Source of the DNA: an uncultured bacterium
GTDB lineage: Bacteria; Cyanobacteriota; Vampirovibrionia; Gastranaerophilales; Gastranaerophilaceae
Assembly (NCBI GenBank): GCA_949298805.1
Contig: CASFXY010000013.1
Coordinates: 1-64,000 of the forward strand
Direction of reading: 5' to 3'
DNA length: 64,000 nucleotides
Part shown: piece after piece, positions 8,897 through 16,719 of the stretch
How positions within the stretch are numbered: position 1 is the stretch's first letter
Layout: each line of letters opens with the position of its first letter
Notes under the pieces: generated by a model
The model's input: the letters and a program-made list of their open reading frames with translations, nothing else
The model's database searches: none
What the model was told of the DNA's origin: nothing
Program-made: the position numbers and the translations under genes

Positions 8897-9559
8897 GAAA
8901 TTTTTTAAAAAACTTTTTCTGTGGTATTTTGTAATTCCGAATTTTTTGATTGCCTCGATATGTTCCTTTGTTAAGTAACCCTTATTTTTTGTCCAATTAT
9001 ATTGAGGGTATTGTTGAGCAATTTTTTTCATAAAATTATCACGCTCGACTTTTGCTAAAATACTTGCAGCAGCTATTGATGCTGATTTTGAGTCACCTTT
9101 TATTACTGTTTTTTGTGCAATCTTTAGTTCTTTAATAGTTTTATTGCCGTCAATTAATAAAAGCGGCATTTGTGCTTCGATGGCGCTTAAAACTTCTTGT
9201 GCCGCAAGCTTCATGGCTAAAAGAGAAGAATTTAGAATATTTATTTTTTCAATTGTTTCTACATTAACGGATTTTATTGAAAATATACTGTTGGCGCAAA
9301 TTTCAGGATATAATTCCTCGCGAGTTTTTTCACTTATTTTTTTTGAATCATTTAATTTTGTGAGTTTTTCTTGAACATCATGGTTGCAAAAATATACACA
9401 TGCTGCCCAGACACCGCCTGCTGCGGGTCCTCTGCCCGCTTCGTCCGTGCCTAAAACGTGGCTGAAATTTTCTAATTCTATACCCAGAGGTGTTTTTCTT
9501 TTTTGTTTAAATTTTTCATCAAAATCAAACAGGGGGTTTTTCAAGAGTGATTCTTCCAA
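8885..9559 (-). CDS. rnhB: Ribonuclease HII
   Basis: This enzyme removes ribonucleotides from DNA by cutting RNA in RNA-DNA hybrids. The 224 residues carry the type II signature GTDEAGRGPAAGGV (catalytic Asp-Glu), LLIDGNK, and the later acidic and substrate-binding segment KGDSKSASIAAASILAKVERD. The start is TTG at 9559, supported by GAGAGGG five bases upstream. This places the first 35 bases inside the end of rbgA, a coupled overlap. Gene order rplS-rbgA-rnhB is the same as in many Gram-positive and cyanobacterial genomes. The 3' end overlaps flhA convergently. Confidence 0.95.
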   Translation of the reverse strand: MEESLLKNPLFDFDEKFKQKRKTPLGIELENFSHVLGTDEAGRGPAAGGVWAACVYFCNHDVQEKLTKLNDSKKISEKTREELYPEICANSIFSIKSVNVETIEKINILNSSLLAMKLAAQEVLSAIEAQMPLLLIDGNKTIKELKIAQKTVIKGDSKSASIAAASILAKVERDNFMKKIAQQYPQYNWTKNKGYLTKEHIEAIKKFGITKYHRKSFLKNFLDV

Positions 9560-10367
9560 TTTTACCCTCTCTAAAATTTGTTAGAATAAACTGTGAAGTT
9601 CTTAAAACGTCGGGTTGCGCGCCTTTTATTAGCCAATTTCTTGCAATTGCAATGTTTTCAAGCGTGATTTCATTTTCGATTTTATAATATTGCCTTAAAT
9701 GTTCTTCATACCCTGCTTCTTCGATTAATTTTAAAAGTTCGCGAGCAACAAATTCACTGTCATAAGCGTTTTCGCTTATTGAATTAACGCAAGCAAGCTT
9801 TATTGCCTGTTTTTGGTCATTTTGAGCGGTAGGAATTATCCCCGGAGTATCCAATAATTCAACTTTTCTGTTAATCCTGACCCACTGTTGTTGGCGCGTA
9901 ACACCTGCTTTTGCACCGGTTTTTGCCTTGCCTTTGCGAATTAGTCGATTTATAGTGCTTGATTTGCCTACGTTTGGCATCCCTACAACCATTGAACGAG
10001 CTGCACGTGGTAAAAGTCCTTTTTTAATAAGTTCAAGTATAACAGGATTTGCTATTTCAACAATTTTATCAATTATTGTGTTTATGTCTTTTTGATTGTT
10101 TAAATCGGTTATTATAACAGGCGCACAACTTTCTTCTTCGATTTTTTGCGCCCATAATTTATTGTATTTTGGGTCAGACAAATCCGCCTTATTCAAAAGA
10201 ATAAGGCGCGATTTATTGCCTATTAAATTTCTAACATTTTTATATGCGCTTGAAAAAGGTATTCTGGCATCAAGAACTTCTACTACAACATCAACAAGGC
10301 TTAATTTTTCTTTTAAGTCGCGTTGAGCTTTGGCAATATGTCCAGGGAACCAGTGTATATGCGCCAT
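9525..10367 (-). CDS. rbgA: Ribosome biogenesis GTPase RbgA/YlqF
   Basis: RbgA is a GTPase needed for late maturation of the 50S ribosomal subunit. The 280 residues show a circularly permuted GTPase order: G4 LLNKADL comes first, then G1 GMPNVGKSS, then G3 LLDTPG. The start MAHIHWFPGHIAKAQR is the family's characteristic N-terminus, and a C-terminal helical domain follows. It lies 33 bases downstream of rplS and overlaps rnhB, so the three genes are probably one transcript that couples ribosomal protein supply with assembly. Confidence 0.95.
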   Translation of the reverse strand: MAHIHWFPGHIAKAQRDLKEKLSLVDVVVEVLDARIPFSSAYKNVRNLIGNKSRLILLNKADLSDPKYNKLWAQKIEEESCAPVIITDLNNQKDINTIIDKIVEIANPVILELIKKGLLPRAARSMVVGMPNVGKSSTINRLIRKGKAKTGAKAGVTRQQQWVRINRKVELLDTPGIIPTAQNDQKQAIKLACVNSISENAYDSEFVARELLKLIEEAGYEEHLRQYYKIENEITLENIAIARNWLIKGAQPDVLRTSQFILTNFREGKIGRITLEKPPV

Positions 10368-10400
10368 AAGACCTCTTTATCGGAAAAGTTTAGTGTCAGA

Positions 10401-10754
10401 TTAACGTCTGTCCATCTTTTCGCGGATACGAGTTGCTTTACCTGAACGCTCTCTTAAATAGTAAAGTTTTGAACGTCTTACATGACCTTTTCTTAATACT
10501 TGAATTTTTTCAATTCGGGGAGAGTAGATAGCAAAAACTCTTTCTACACCTACACCTTGGAAAATTTTTCTTACGGTAATGGTTTTATTGATGCCTGAAC
10601 CATGCTTTTTAATAACCGTACCTTCAAAGGCCTGAGTTCTTTCTTTGTTACCTTCAATGATGCGTACAAAAACTTTAACTGTATCACCCGGATTAGTTTC
10701 CGGCATTTCTTTTTGAGTATATTCTTTTTCTAATTCTTGAATAATAGGATTCAT
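10401..10754 (-). CDS. rplS: 50S ribosomal protein L19
   Basis: L19 sits at the 30S-50S interface. The 117-residue protein matches throughout: [51 protein letters not shown], then the basic end [21 protein letters not shown] 10754 follows AAAAGGTG. It is the first gene of the rplS-rbgA-rnhB unit. The 150-base divergent gap upstream should hold its promoter, but I could not place one confidently. Confidence 0.97.
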   Translation of the reverse strand: MNPIIQELEKEYTQKEMPETNPGDTVKVFVRIIEGNKERTQAFEGTVIKKHGSGINKTITVRKIFQGVGVERVFAIYSPRIEKIQVLRKGHVRRSKLYYLRERSGKATRIREKMDRR

Positions 10755-10905
10755 TTTGCACCTTTTCTGACTTATATTCTATGTAACAATGATGATAACT
10801 AAAACATACTTAATATTCAAGCGTTTTTTAACCGTAGTTTGTTTTTTGTAAATATTTGTTAAAATTTTATTTTACAGCCTCTTTTTGTCGGATAATTCGG
10901 CATAT

Positions 10906-12498
10906 ATGAGAATTAAAATCTTATATGTGTTTTTGGTATTAACTTTATGTATGGCTTTTTTGTTTACAATACGAAAAAGTTCCATGCCTTTGTATAAAAT
11001 TTTAAATGTTAATGAAACGGGTCAAATTTGTATTGATACAAATTGTGATTCAAAGTGTCAAAGTAGCGAATATTACAAATTAAAAGACATTATTTATTAT
11101 TTCTCGGATAATGATAAGTCCGCAGAAGAAACCTGTATTTTTCTCAAAAAGCTTTTGGGAGGGAAATATATTAAACTAAAAGAGCCGCTGTCATTGTTCT
11201 ATAAATACGCAAGAATAGAAATTAATAATCAAGATGTTGCAATCCTTCTTTTAAAAGAAGGTTATGCAATGCCTTACGGGAAAAATGTTCCTATTGAATA
11301 TTTTCTTGAGTTTAATAAAAATAAGTATTTAAAGCGTATAAAAGATTCAAAAGCAACTATTCCAAAAGCAAAAATAAGTTATAAAGAAATCATTGAAAGA
11401 AGAACTCCAAATTTTGTAAACGGTTCTATAGAGATGTATTTTATTAATCCCAATTCATATCCGCTGCCTTCAAAAAGGGCTCGGACAAATTTGGCTCAGG
11501 CAATTATTTATAATATTGATAATTCAAAAATGTCAATAGATGCCGCGCTTTATGGGTTAGAAGGACAGGATGAAATATTAAATGCGCTTATCAGGGCAAA
11601 AAACAGAGGTATAAATGTTAGGATTGTAACTGATTCTAATCCTTGTGCAGATGACACGTATGCGGATACTTATAAATTAAGAAAGTACTTTGATGCAAAA
11701 AGCGATAACAGTCCTTTTATAATGCACAATAAATTTTTTATTTTTGATAATCAAAAAGTTTTAACTACAAGTGCAAATATATCTTCAACAGGAACAGGCG
11801 GTTATAATTCCAATACGGCTGCTTTAATAAATTCAACAGTTGTTGCAAATGTATATAAAAAAGAATTTGAGCAAATGTACAACGGTTTATTCCATAAATT
11901 TAAAACAAAAAATGAACTTCTGGATTTCAAACTTGATAACAATACTGTTATAAGCGTATATTTTGCCCCGATTTCAGATATTTTAACTCCTGTTGTAAAT
12001 GAAATTAATAATGCTGAAAAAGAAATTTTGGTAAGTGCTTTTTATTTGACACACAGAGAAATTATTAATGCATTAATCGCTGCGAAAAATCGTGGAGTAA
12101 GTATTTCAATTACTATTGATGCGCTTGGTGCACAAAAGTTTAAAGAAAGAATCAATTGGCTTAAACAAGCAAATATTAAAGTAAAAGCTGAAAATTGGGG
12201 TGGTAAAAATCACCAGAAAAATATTTTAATTGACGGTTGTGTATTTATAACAGGAAGTGCAAATTTTTCCAAAAATGCTGTTATAAAGAATGATGAAAAT
12301 CTTGTAATTTTAAAAAATTGTACAATTGGTAACCGGTATCGCAAGTATTATTTTAAACTTTACAATTCAATTGATGAAAAATACCTTTTTAAATATCCGA
12401 TACCTGAAAGTTTTGAATCCGGAAATTCTTGTTATGACGGTATTGATAATGATTTTGACGGCAAAATTGATAAAGAAGATGAAAGATGTGCAAAATGA
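10906..12498 (+). CDS. Secreted or anchored phospholipase D-family protein with nuclease-like N-terminus
   Basis: About 530 residues. The N-terminal hydrophobic segment (YVFLVLTLCMAFLFTI) is a signal anchor. Residues of about 40-150 contain YARIEINNQDVAILLLKEGYA, which resembles the end of a staphylococcal-nuclease-like fold. Two phospholipase D repeats follow. The first has MHNKFFIFDN with TSANISSTG and the second has NHQKNILIDG with TGSANFSKNA, so both HxK pairs are present. The last 25 residues, CYDGIDNDFDGKIDKEDERC, form a calcium-binding MopE-type loop flanked by cysteines. This suggests an extracytoplasmic nuclease or phosphodiesterase. I prefer ATG 10906 over the in-frame TTG 10885 because it gives a clean signal anchor. 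Confidence 0.82.
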   Translation: MRIKILYVFLVLTLCMAFLFTIRKSSMPLYKILNVNETGQICIDTNCDSKCQSSEYYKLKDIIYYFSDNDKSAEETCIFLKKLLGGKYIKLKEPLSLFYKYARIEINNQDVAILLLKEGYAMPYGKNVPIEYFLEFNKNKYLKRIKDSKATIPKAKISYKEIIERRTPNFVNGSIEMYFINPNSYPLPSKRARTNLAQAIIYNIDNSKMSIDAALYGLEGQDEILNALIRAKNRGINVRIVTDSNPCADDTYADTYKLRKYFDAKSDNSPFIMHNKFFIFDNQKVLTTSANISSTGTGGYNSNTAALINSTVVANVYKKEFEQMYNGLFHKFKTKNELLDFKLDNNTVISVYFAPISDILTPVVNEINNAEKEILVSAFYLTHREIINALIAAKNRGVSISITIDALGAQKFKERINWLKQANIKVKAENWGGKNHQKNILIDGCVFITGSANFSKNAVIKNDENLVILKNCTIGNRYRKYYFKLYNSIDEKYLFKYPIPESFESGNSCYDGIDNDFDGKIDKEDERCAK

Positions 12499-12581
12499 TA
12501 CAAATTTCTTTATAATTTGCACTTAGAGCCTTTTTTGGTTAAAATATTATTAATAACAGAGTTGGTGAGAGTTTTAAACTA

Positions 12582-12689
12582 ATGGAATTTTTTAGAAAAC
12601 ACAGAAAGATTATAATTTTAATATTAACCGTTATGTTTGCCACATGGATGATTGGTGCAACGGTACTGTTGCCGATTTTGTTCAATTAA
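12582..12689 (+). CDS. Small membrane protein, 35 residues
   Basis: A short reading frame between the phospholipase D-like gene and the M23 gene. It starts MEFFRKHRKIIILI and continues as one hydrophobic helix ending in VLLPILFN. A basic N-terminus (RKHRK) before a single helix predicts an N-in membrane peptide. GGTGAGAG lies upstream at a rather long spacing. It resembles the anchor segment at the start of SurA/PpiD-type proteins (FRKH followed by a helix), but nothing follows it. Same strand and tight packing (7 bases to the next gene) support it as real; function unknown. Confidence 0.5.
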   Translation: MEFFRKHRKIIILILTVMFATWMIGATVLLPILFN

Positions 12690-12696
12690 TTAAATT

Positions 12697-13851
12697 ATGC
12701 ACTATTTTTGTAAAAAAATTTTATTATTAATTTTTATTTGCACATTATTATTAAGTGCAAGTCCTTTGGTGTGTGCTCAGCAGAATAATATAAATACTGC
12801 AAAACAAGTAGAACAAAAGCGTGCCGTTGCAAAGCAGCAAATTCACAAACTAAAGCTTTTAGAGAAAATAGAGACAAATAAGCTTTACAAAAATCAAAGA
12901 AATCTTGAGCGTACCGAACAGACCTTAAACGAGAATAAAGCACAATATAAAAATGCACAAGATGAACTTATTACCCTTGAAAATAAACTTCAAAAACTTA
13001 CGGCAGATTATAAAGCACTTCAAAATGCAACAAATAAGAGAATTATACAAATTTTTAAAACCAAAAGAAAAAGCTATGTTGAGTTTTTGTTGTCTTCAAA
13101 TAACGTAAACAATTTTTTAGACAGGTTGTATTTTGAAAACATTGTTATGAAACAAGATAAAGACAATATTATTAAAATGCAGCGTCAAACAAGAAAGATT
13201 ATTGAAGTTAAACGTCAGATTGAAATGCAAAAAAGATATCTGGCAAGTTCTATAAAATCAATCGACAGAGAACAAAAAAATATTCAAGATGCAATAAGTC
13301 AAAATGAGAAAATGATTTACAAGTTAAAAACAGACCGCGCAACTTGGGAAAAGGCAGAAAGGGATTTGGCACGTCAAAGCAGAGAAATTGCGGAGATGAT
13401 TAATAAACAAACCGTTAAATCAGAAAAAAATCAACAAAAAATTACTGTTTCCGGTGGTTTTATAAGGCCTGTCGGGGGTCCGATTACTTCACCTTTCGGA
13501 TGGAGAGTTCACCCTATATTTAAAAGAAAAATATTTCACTCGGGCGTTGACCTCGGCATGCCCATGAATTCGCCTGTTAAAGCGGCAAATTCGGGCAAAG
13601 TTATTTTCGTAGGCTGGTATGGCGGATATGGTAAAGTTGTAATTATTGACCATGGCAGAATAAACGGAGTTCCTACAACTACATTATATGCACACTTAAA
13701 CAGCTATAGGGTATCTGTAGGTTCAACCGTTGTAAAAGGGCAAGTAATTGCAAATGTCGGTACAACAGGTTATTCTACAGGACCTCATTTGCATTTTGAG
13801 GTTCGTCAGAATGGTAATCCGACCAATCCTTTTAATTTTATTCCTAGATAA
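12697..13851 (+). CDS. EnvC-type murein hydrolase activator / M23 endopeptidase
   Basis: A 384-residue periplasmic protein. A signal peptide (KKILLLIFICTLLLSASPLVCA) is followed by about 220 residues of charged coiled coil (residues 30-245). The C-terminal LytM/M23 domain has HSGVDLG (zinc His and Asp), LYAHL and GPHLHFEVR. Because both HxxxD and HxH zinc motifs are intact, it may be a true endopeptidase and not only an amidase activator like EnvC, whose site is degenerate. The coiled coil plus LytM layout is the EnvC layout, linked with septal wall splitting. It stands directly upstream of the OstA-like gene. Confidence 0.9.
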   Translation: MHYFCKKILLLIFICTLLLSASPLVCAQQNNINTAKQVEQKRAVAKQQIHKLKLLEKIETNKLYKNQRNLERTEQTLNENKAQYKNAQDELITLENKLQKLTADYKALQNATNKRIIQIFKTKRKSYVEFLLSSNNVNNFLDRLYFENIVMKQDKDNIIKMQRQTRKIIEVKRQIEMQKRYLASSIKSIDREQKNIQDAISQNEKMIYKLKTDRATWEKAERDLARQSREIAEMINKQTVKSEKNQQKITVSGGFIRPVGGPITSPFGWRVHPIFKRKIFHSGVDLGMPMNSPVKAANSGKVIFVGWYGGYGKVVIIDHGRINGVPTTTLYAHLNSYRVSVGSTVVKGQVIANVGTTGYSTGPHLHFEVRQNGNPTNPFNFIPR

Positions 13852-13932
13852 TAAGCATTTTGCATGGTGTAAAAAAAATGTTTTTGCGATAAAATATTTT
13901 TGGTCAGTCTTATAGAGGAAGCTTGTAAAAAA

Positions 13933-15885
13933 GTGAGGAATGCTAAAAGACTTATAATATCTCTTTTTTCTCTGGTTGCGTTTAATTATTTTATTGATGC
14001 TGCCCATGCTTTTGAAATTATAAATGCCCCCACTATTGACCCTTCAAAAATTGAAAAAAAAGTTGTAAAAGATGTTCAAGATGTTACTTTGGGAGGGCTT
14101 GAGTCAGAAGATGTCTATGAGGGGCCGGGGGTTGAAGTTCCTAATCTTATCGATGTTATAAAAGAAAAAAAACAAAAAAAAGAAGAAATACAGACTGAAC
14201 AGACAATAACCCCTAATGAAAATTCATCTTCATCGCAATCAAACAAGCCAAAGCAGGGAATAACTCTTGATGCTGATGAAATGGAGTATTTTGAGGATAG
14301 AAATGAGATAGAAGCAAGGGGCAATATTTTTATAAAAACTTATTCCGACAATACTACATTAAGCGCGGATAAGGCAATTTACAATAAAGATACGAACATT
14401 ATTCGTCTTTTTGATAACGTAGTTTTAACAAAAGGAAACTCAAGTATAAAAGGTGATTTTATGAGCATTAATCTGAACGAAGAAAATGTGCTTATGAATG
14501 AACCGGAAGGTACTGTAGGCATGATGACTTTAAGGGCCCAAGAAGGTTATGCTTATGCTGATGAAATACAAATGTTAAATGGCGATATGAAGCTTGCAAA
14601 AGAAATTGAACTTACATTGCAGTCAAAAGGTTTCGGTTATTTAGACCCGACCATTGTACAAGAAGAATTTGCCACATCCGATTTAAAAAAGAGAAGGAGT
14701 GAGCCTTTAAAAATTAAGACAAAAGAAATTATTATTGAAAGCAAAAGAGACCATGACACAATAACATTTAAAAATGCGGATATTTATTATAAAAAATTTA
14801 AGGTTGCAACAGCTGCCAGTGCTGAAATTTTAACAGATAAAAGCCAATCTTATGTTGAAACAAATTTGCCGGAAGTTGGTATGATAAGGGATTTTGGTAC
14901 GTATTTTGGTTGGGGATACGCAACTGAGGTGCCTTTTGGAGGTACACTTAAACTTATGCCCGCCATTGTTTATGATTCGGGTATAGGAATTGGCGGTATT
15001 GCCAGATATAGGTCAAAGAGAAATTTTATTGAGGCAGCTTATGCAACTTCAAGTGAAAATTTTATAGTTCGCGGTAAGTATGAGTTTAATAAAAATTGGT
15101 ATATTGATTACGGTCGCCATGCTTATTTTGACGAGTGGTTTTTTGGTAGAAGACAACCGGGTTATATTGCCCAATTGGTTTATGATAAAGCATACAAAGT
15201 TAAAGATTTGGATGCAACATTTAGCCAAAGAATATCAGGCGGTTATGTAACAGACTATGGTGTCAGCGAGAAAGACAGCAGGTTTGGTACTGCACGTTTC
15301 AGGTGGCAAGGTCAATTGTCAAAGAAGATTTTTGAAAAGAAAAATGAAGAACAAGATATGTATATAAGAGGTTATTTATATACGCAAGCGGGTGCAACTT
15401 TATATGGTACGGGCGATGTAACCGGAATTGTAAGGTTTGGACCTTCCCTCCAAACACGTGTTAAAAATTGGGGTTCTCGCATAAGCTATGGTATGGCCGG
15501 CGTACATGGTGTAAGCCCTTTATTTTTCGACCAATATATATACGGTAAACAATTTATAACGATTGATGAAAATATAAGGCTCGGCAAGTATCTTGCAGTC
15601 GGTTATCAGGGTACCATATCTTTATTAAAAGATAATCCTGACAAGGATTTATTGACCGAAAATAAATTTTATGTTGTTGCGGGACCTGAAGATGTAAAAG
15701 TTGCTTTTTCTTATGATACATATCGCGAAAGAATGTTGTTCGACGTATTATTTCTGGTAGGAAAAGATAATTCAAGAATTCAATATGATAAACTTACCAT
15801 TAAAAACCCTGATAAAGCAGGCAAAAAGACAAGTCCTTTTGAAAATCTAAAATACTATAGAGTAAAAGTTCCCGAGAATATTTAG
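13933..15885 (+). CDS. OstA/LptD-like outer membrane protein
   Basis: About 650 residues. The GTG start at 13933 gives a normal signal peptide ending AAHA. An acidic, lysine-rich linker follows, then an OstA/LptA-type beta-jellyroll (ITLDADEMEYFEDRNEIEA, LSADKAIYNKDTNIIRL, VVLTKGNSSIKGDFMSINL). The C-terminal half of about 350 residues has alternating aromatic strands (YEFNKNWYIDYGRHAYF, YIRGYLYTQAGATLYG) typical of a beta-barrel. This layout fits an LPS-assembly protein of the LptD or cyanobacterial OstA type. An upstream TTG (13900) is in frame but would bury the signal peptide. It implies an outer membrane, which agrees with the LptG-like permease at 48-49 kb. Confidence 0.75.
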   Translation: MRNAKRLIISLFSLVAFNYFIDAAHAFEIINAPTIDPSKIEKKVVKDVQDVTLGGLESEDVYEGPGVEVPNLIDVIKEKKQKKEEIQTEQTITPNENSSSSQSNKPKQGITLDADEMEYFEDRNEIEARGNIFIKTYSDNTTLSADKAIYNKDTNIIRLFDNVVLTKGNSSIKGDFMSINLNEENVLMNEPEGTVGMMTLRAQEGYAYADEIQMLNGDMKLAKEIELTLQSKGFGYLDPTIVQEEFATSDLKKRRSEPLKIKTKEIIIESKRDHDTITFKNADIYYKKFKVATAASAEILTDKSQSYVETNLPEVGMIRDFGTYFGWGYATEVPFGGTLKLMPAIVYDSGIGIGGIARYRSKRNFIEAAYATSSENFIVRGKYEFNKNWYIDYGRHAYFDEWFFGRRQPGYIAQLVYDKAYKVKDLDATFSQRISGGYVTDYGVSEKDSRFGTARFRWQGQLSKKIFEKKNEEQDMYIRGYLYTQAGATLYGTGDVTGIVRFGPSLQTRVKNWGSRISYGMAGVHGVSPLFFDQYIYGKQFITIDENIRLGKYLAVGYQGTISLLKDNPDKDLLTENKFYVVAGPEDVKVAFSYDTYRERMLFDVLFLVGKDNSRIQYDKLTIKNPDKAGKKTSPFENLKYYRVKVPENI

Positions 15886-15899
15886 TTTTTTAAATATTC
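15876..15899. terminator. AT-rich hairpin between convergent genes
   Basis: A perfect nine-base inverted repeat, GAATATTTA and TAAATATTC around a six-base loop, spans the stop codons of the convergent OstA-like and cysteine-cluster genes. The stem is all A/T except one pair, so it would be a weak bidirectional terminator at best. Confidence 0.35.
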
Positions 15900-16322
15900 A
15901 TTAAATTTTTTATCTACATCAAAATAATATCCGCAATTATCAAGAGTTGTGCCGCCCATTTGTATGAATGCGGGATTTATTGACGGATAATCTCTGCAAA
16001 AAAACGGACGAAAGAAATATTTGCCACACTCGCCATTATCTTTAAGGGATTTGCACTTAAAAAGCAGTGCGCCGTATTGCACATTATTTTCATCAACATC
16101 TGTAATTTTGCCGTTTATTGTAAAACTCGATAAACTTTTGTTTCTTTTGCACAGTTTTATGAAATCCTCTGATGTCTTTATATATCCGTTTTCATCGGAA
16201 AACAAAATTGTAGAGCAGCATTGCCCGCATTTTTTACATTTTCCTTTAATTATATATTTGGATGAAAATAATTTATTTTTTATATGTTGTATTAAGTCCT
16301 CAAATAAATTTTTAATTTGCAT
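15882..16322 (-). CDS. YkgJ-family cysteine cluster protein
   Basis: About 146 residues with the zinc/iron-chelating YkgJ pattern: CKKCGQCC near residue 32, then CKSLKDNGECGKYFFRPFFCRDYP, then a final NCGYYF. These proteins probably bind a metal cluster, but no activity is well defined. ATG 16322 is preferred; an in-frame TTG at 16346 would lengthen the overlap with the upstream lipoprotein gene from 11 to 35 bases. It is the last gene of a three-gene overlapping unit with the lipoprotein and the large TPR protein. Confidence 0.8.
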   Translation of the reverse strand: MQIKNLFEDLIQHIKNKLFSSKYIIKGKCKKCGQCCSTILFSDENGYIKTSEDFIKLCKRNKSLSSFTINGKITDVDENNVQYGALLFKCKSLKDNGECGKYFFRPFFCRDYPSINPAFIQMGGTTLDNCGYYFDVDKKFNEYLKN

Positions 16323-16719
16323 ATACCCTAAAAACCCCTGTTGCAATAGGTTTGCTTAAGTTTCTTAAATGAAAAGCTTGCAATACAAATATGCCTTCTT
16401 CTCTTATTATAAAATAATCACTGTAATAATTTTCACCCTTTAGTTTAATTGTTTTATTACGGTAATTGCTATATCCCCAAAATTCACTTTTAGTGTCTTT
16501 TTTGCTTAGGGATATTCTTACCATATCATCTTCAAAACCCTCAGGCGAAATTATTGCATAGTAAATCGGTTGTCCTGTTTTGAAATTGTATTCAATTTGA
16601 TTTTTATTCAGACCGTTTTTTGGATTTTGCTCGCTAAAAACTATAAGAGGCTCTTTGCTGCACCCGCAAAAGATAAAAATCTGTGCAAAAGCACATAAAA
16701 TAAGTATTATTTTTTTCAT
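16312..16719 (-). CDS. Small putative lipoprotein
   Basis: A 135-residue protein starting MKKIILILCAFAQIFIFCGC, a lipoprotein-type signal with Cys20 as the probable lipid-modified residue. The mature part is predicted beta-rich (IYYAIISPEGFEDDMVRISL, YFIIREEGIFVLQAF). I recognise no family. Its start overlaps the TPR gene's stop by four bases and its end overlaps the cysteine-cluster gene, so the three are translationally linked. It probably works on the periplasmic face with the exported TPR protein; this is inference. Confidence 0.65.
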   Translation of the reverse strand: MKKIILILCAFAQIFIFCGCSKEPLIVFSEQNPKNGLNKNQIEYNFKTGQPIYYAIISPEGFEDDMVRISLSKKDTKSEFWGYSNYRNKTIKLKGENYYSDYFIIREEGIFVLQAFHLRNLSKPIATGVFRVYAN

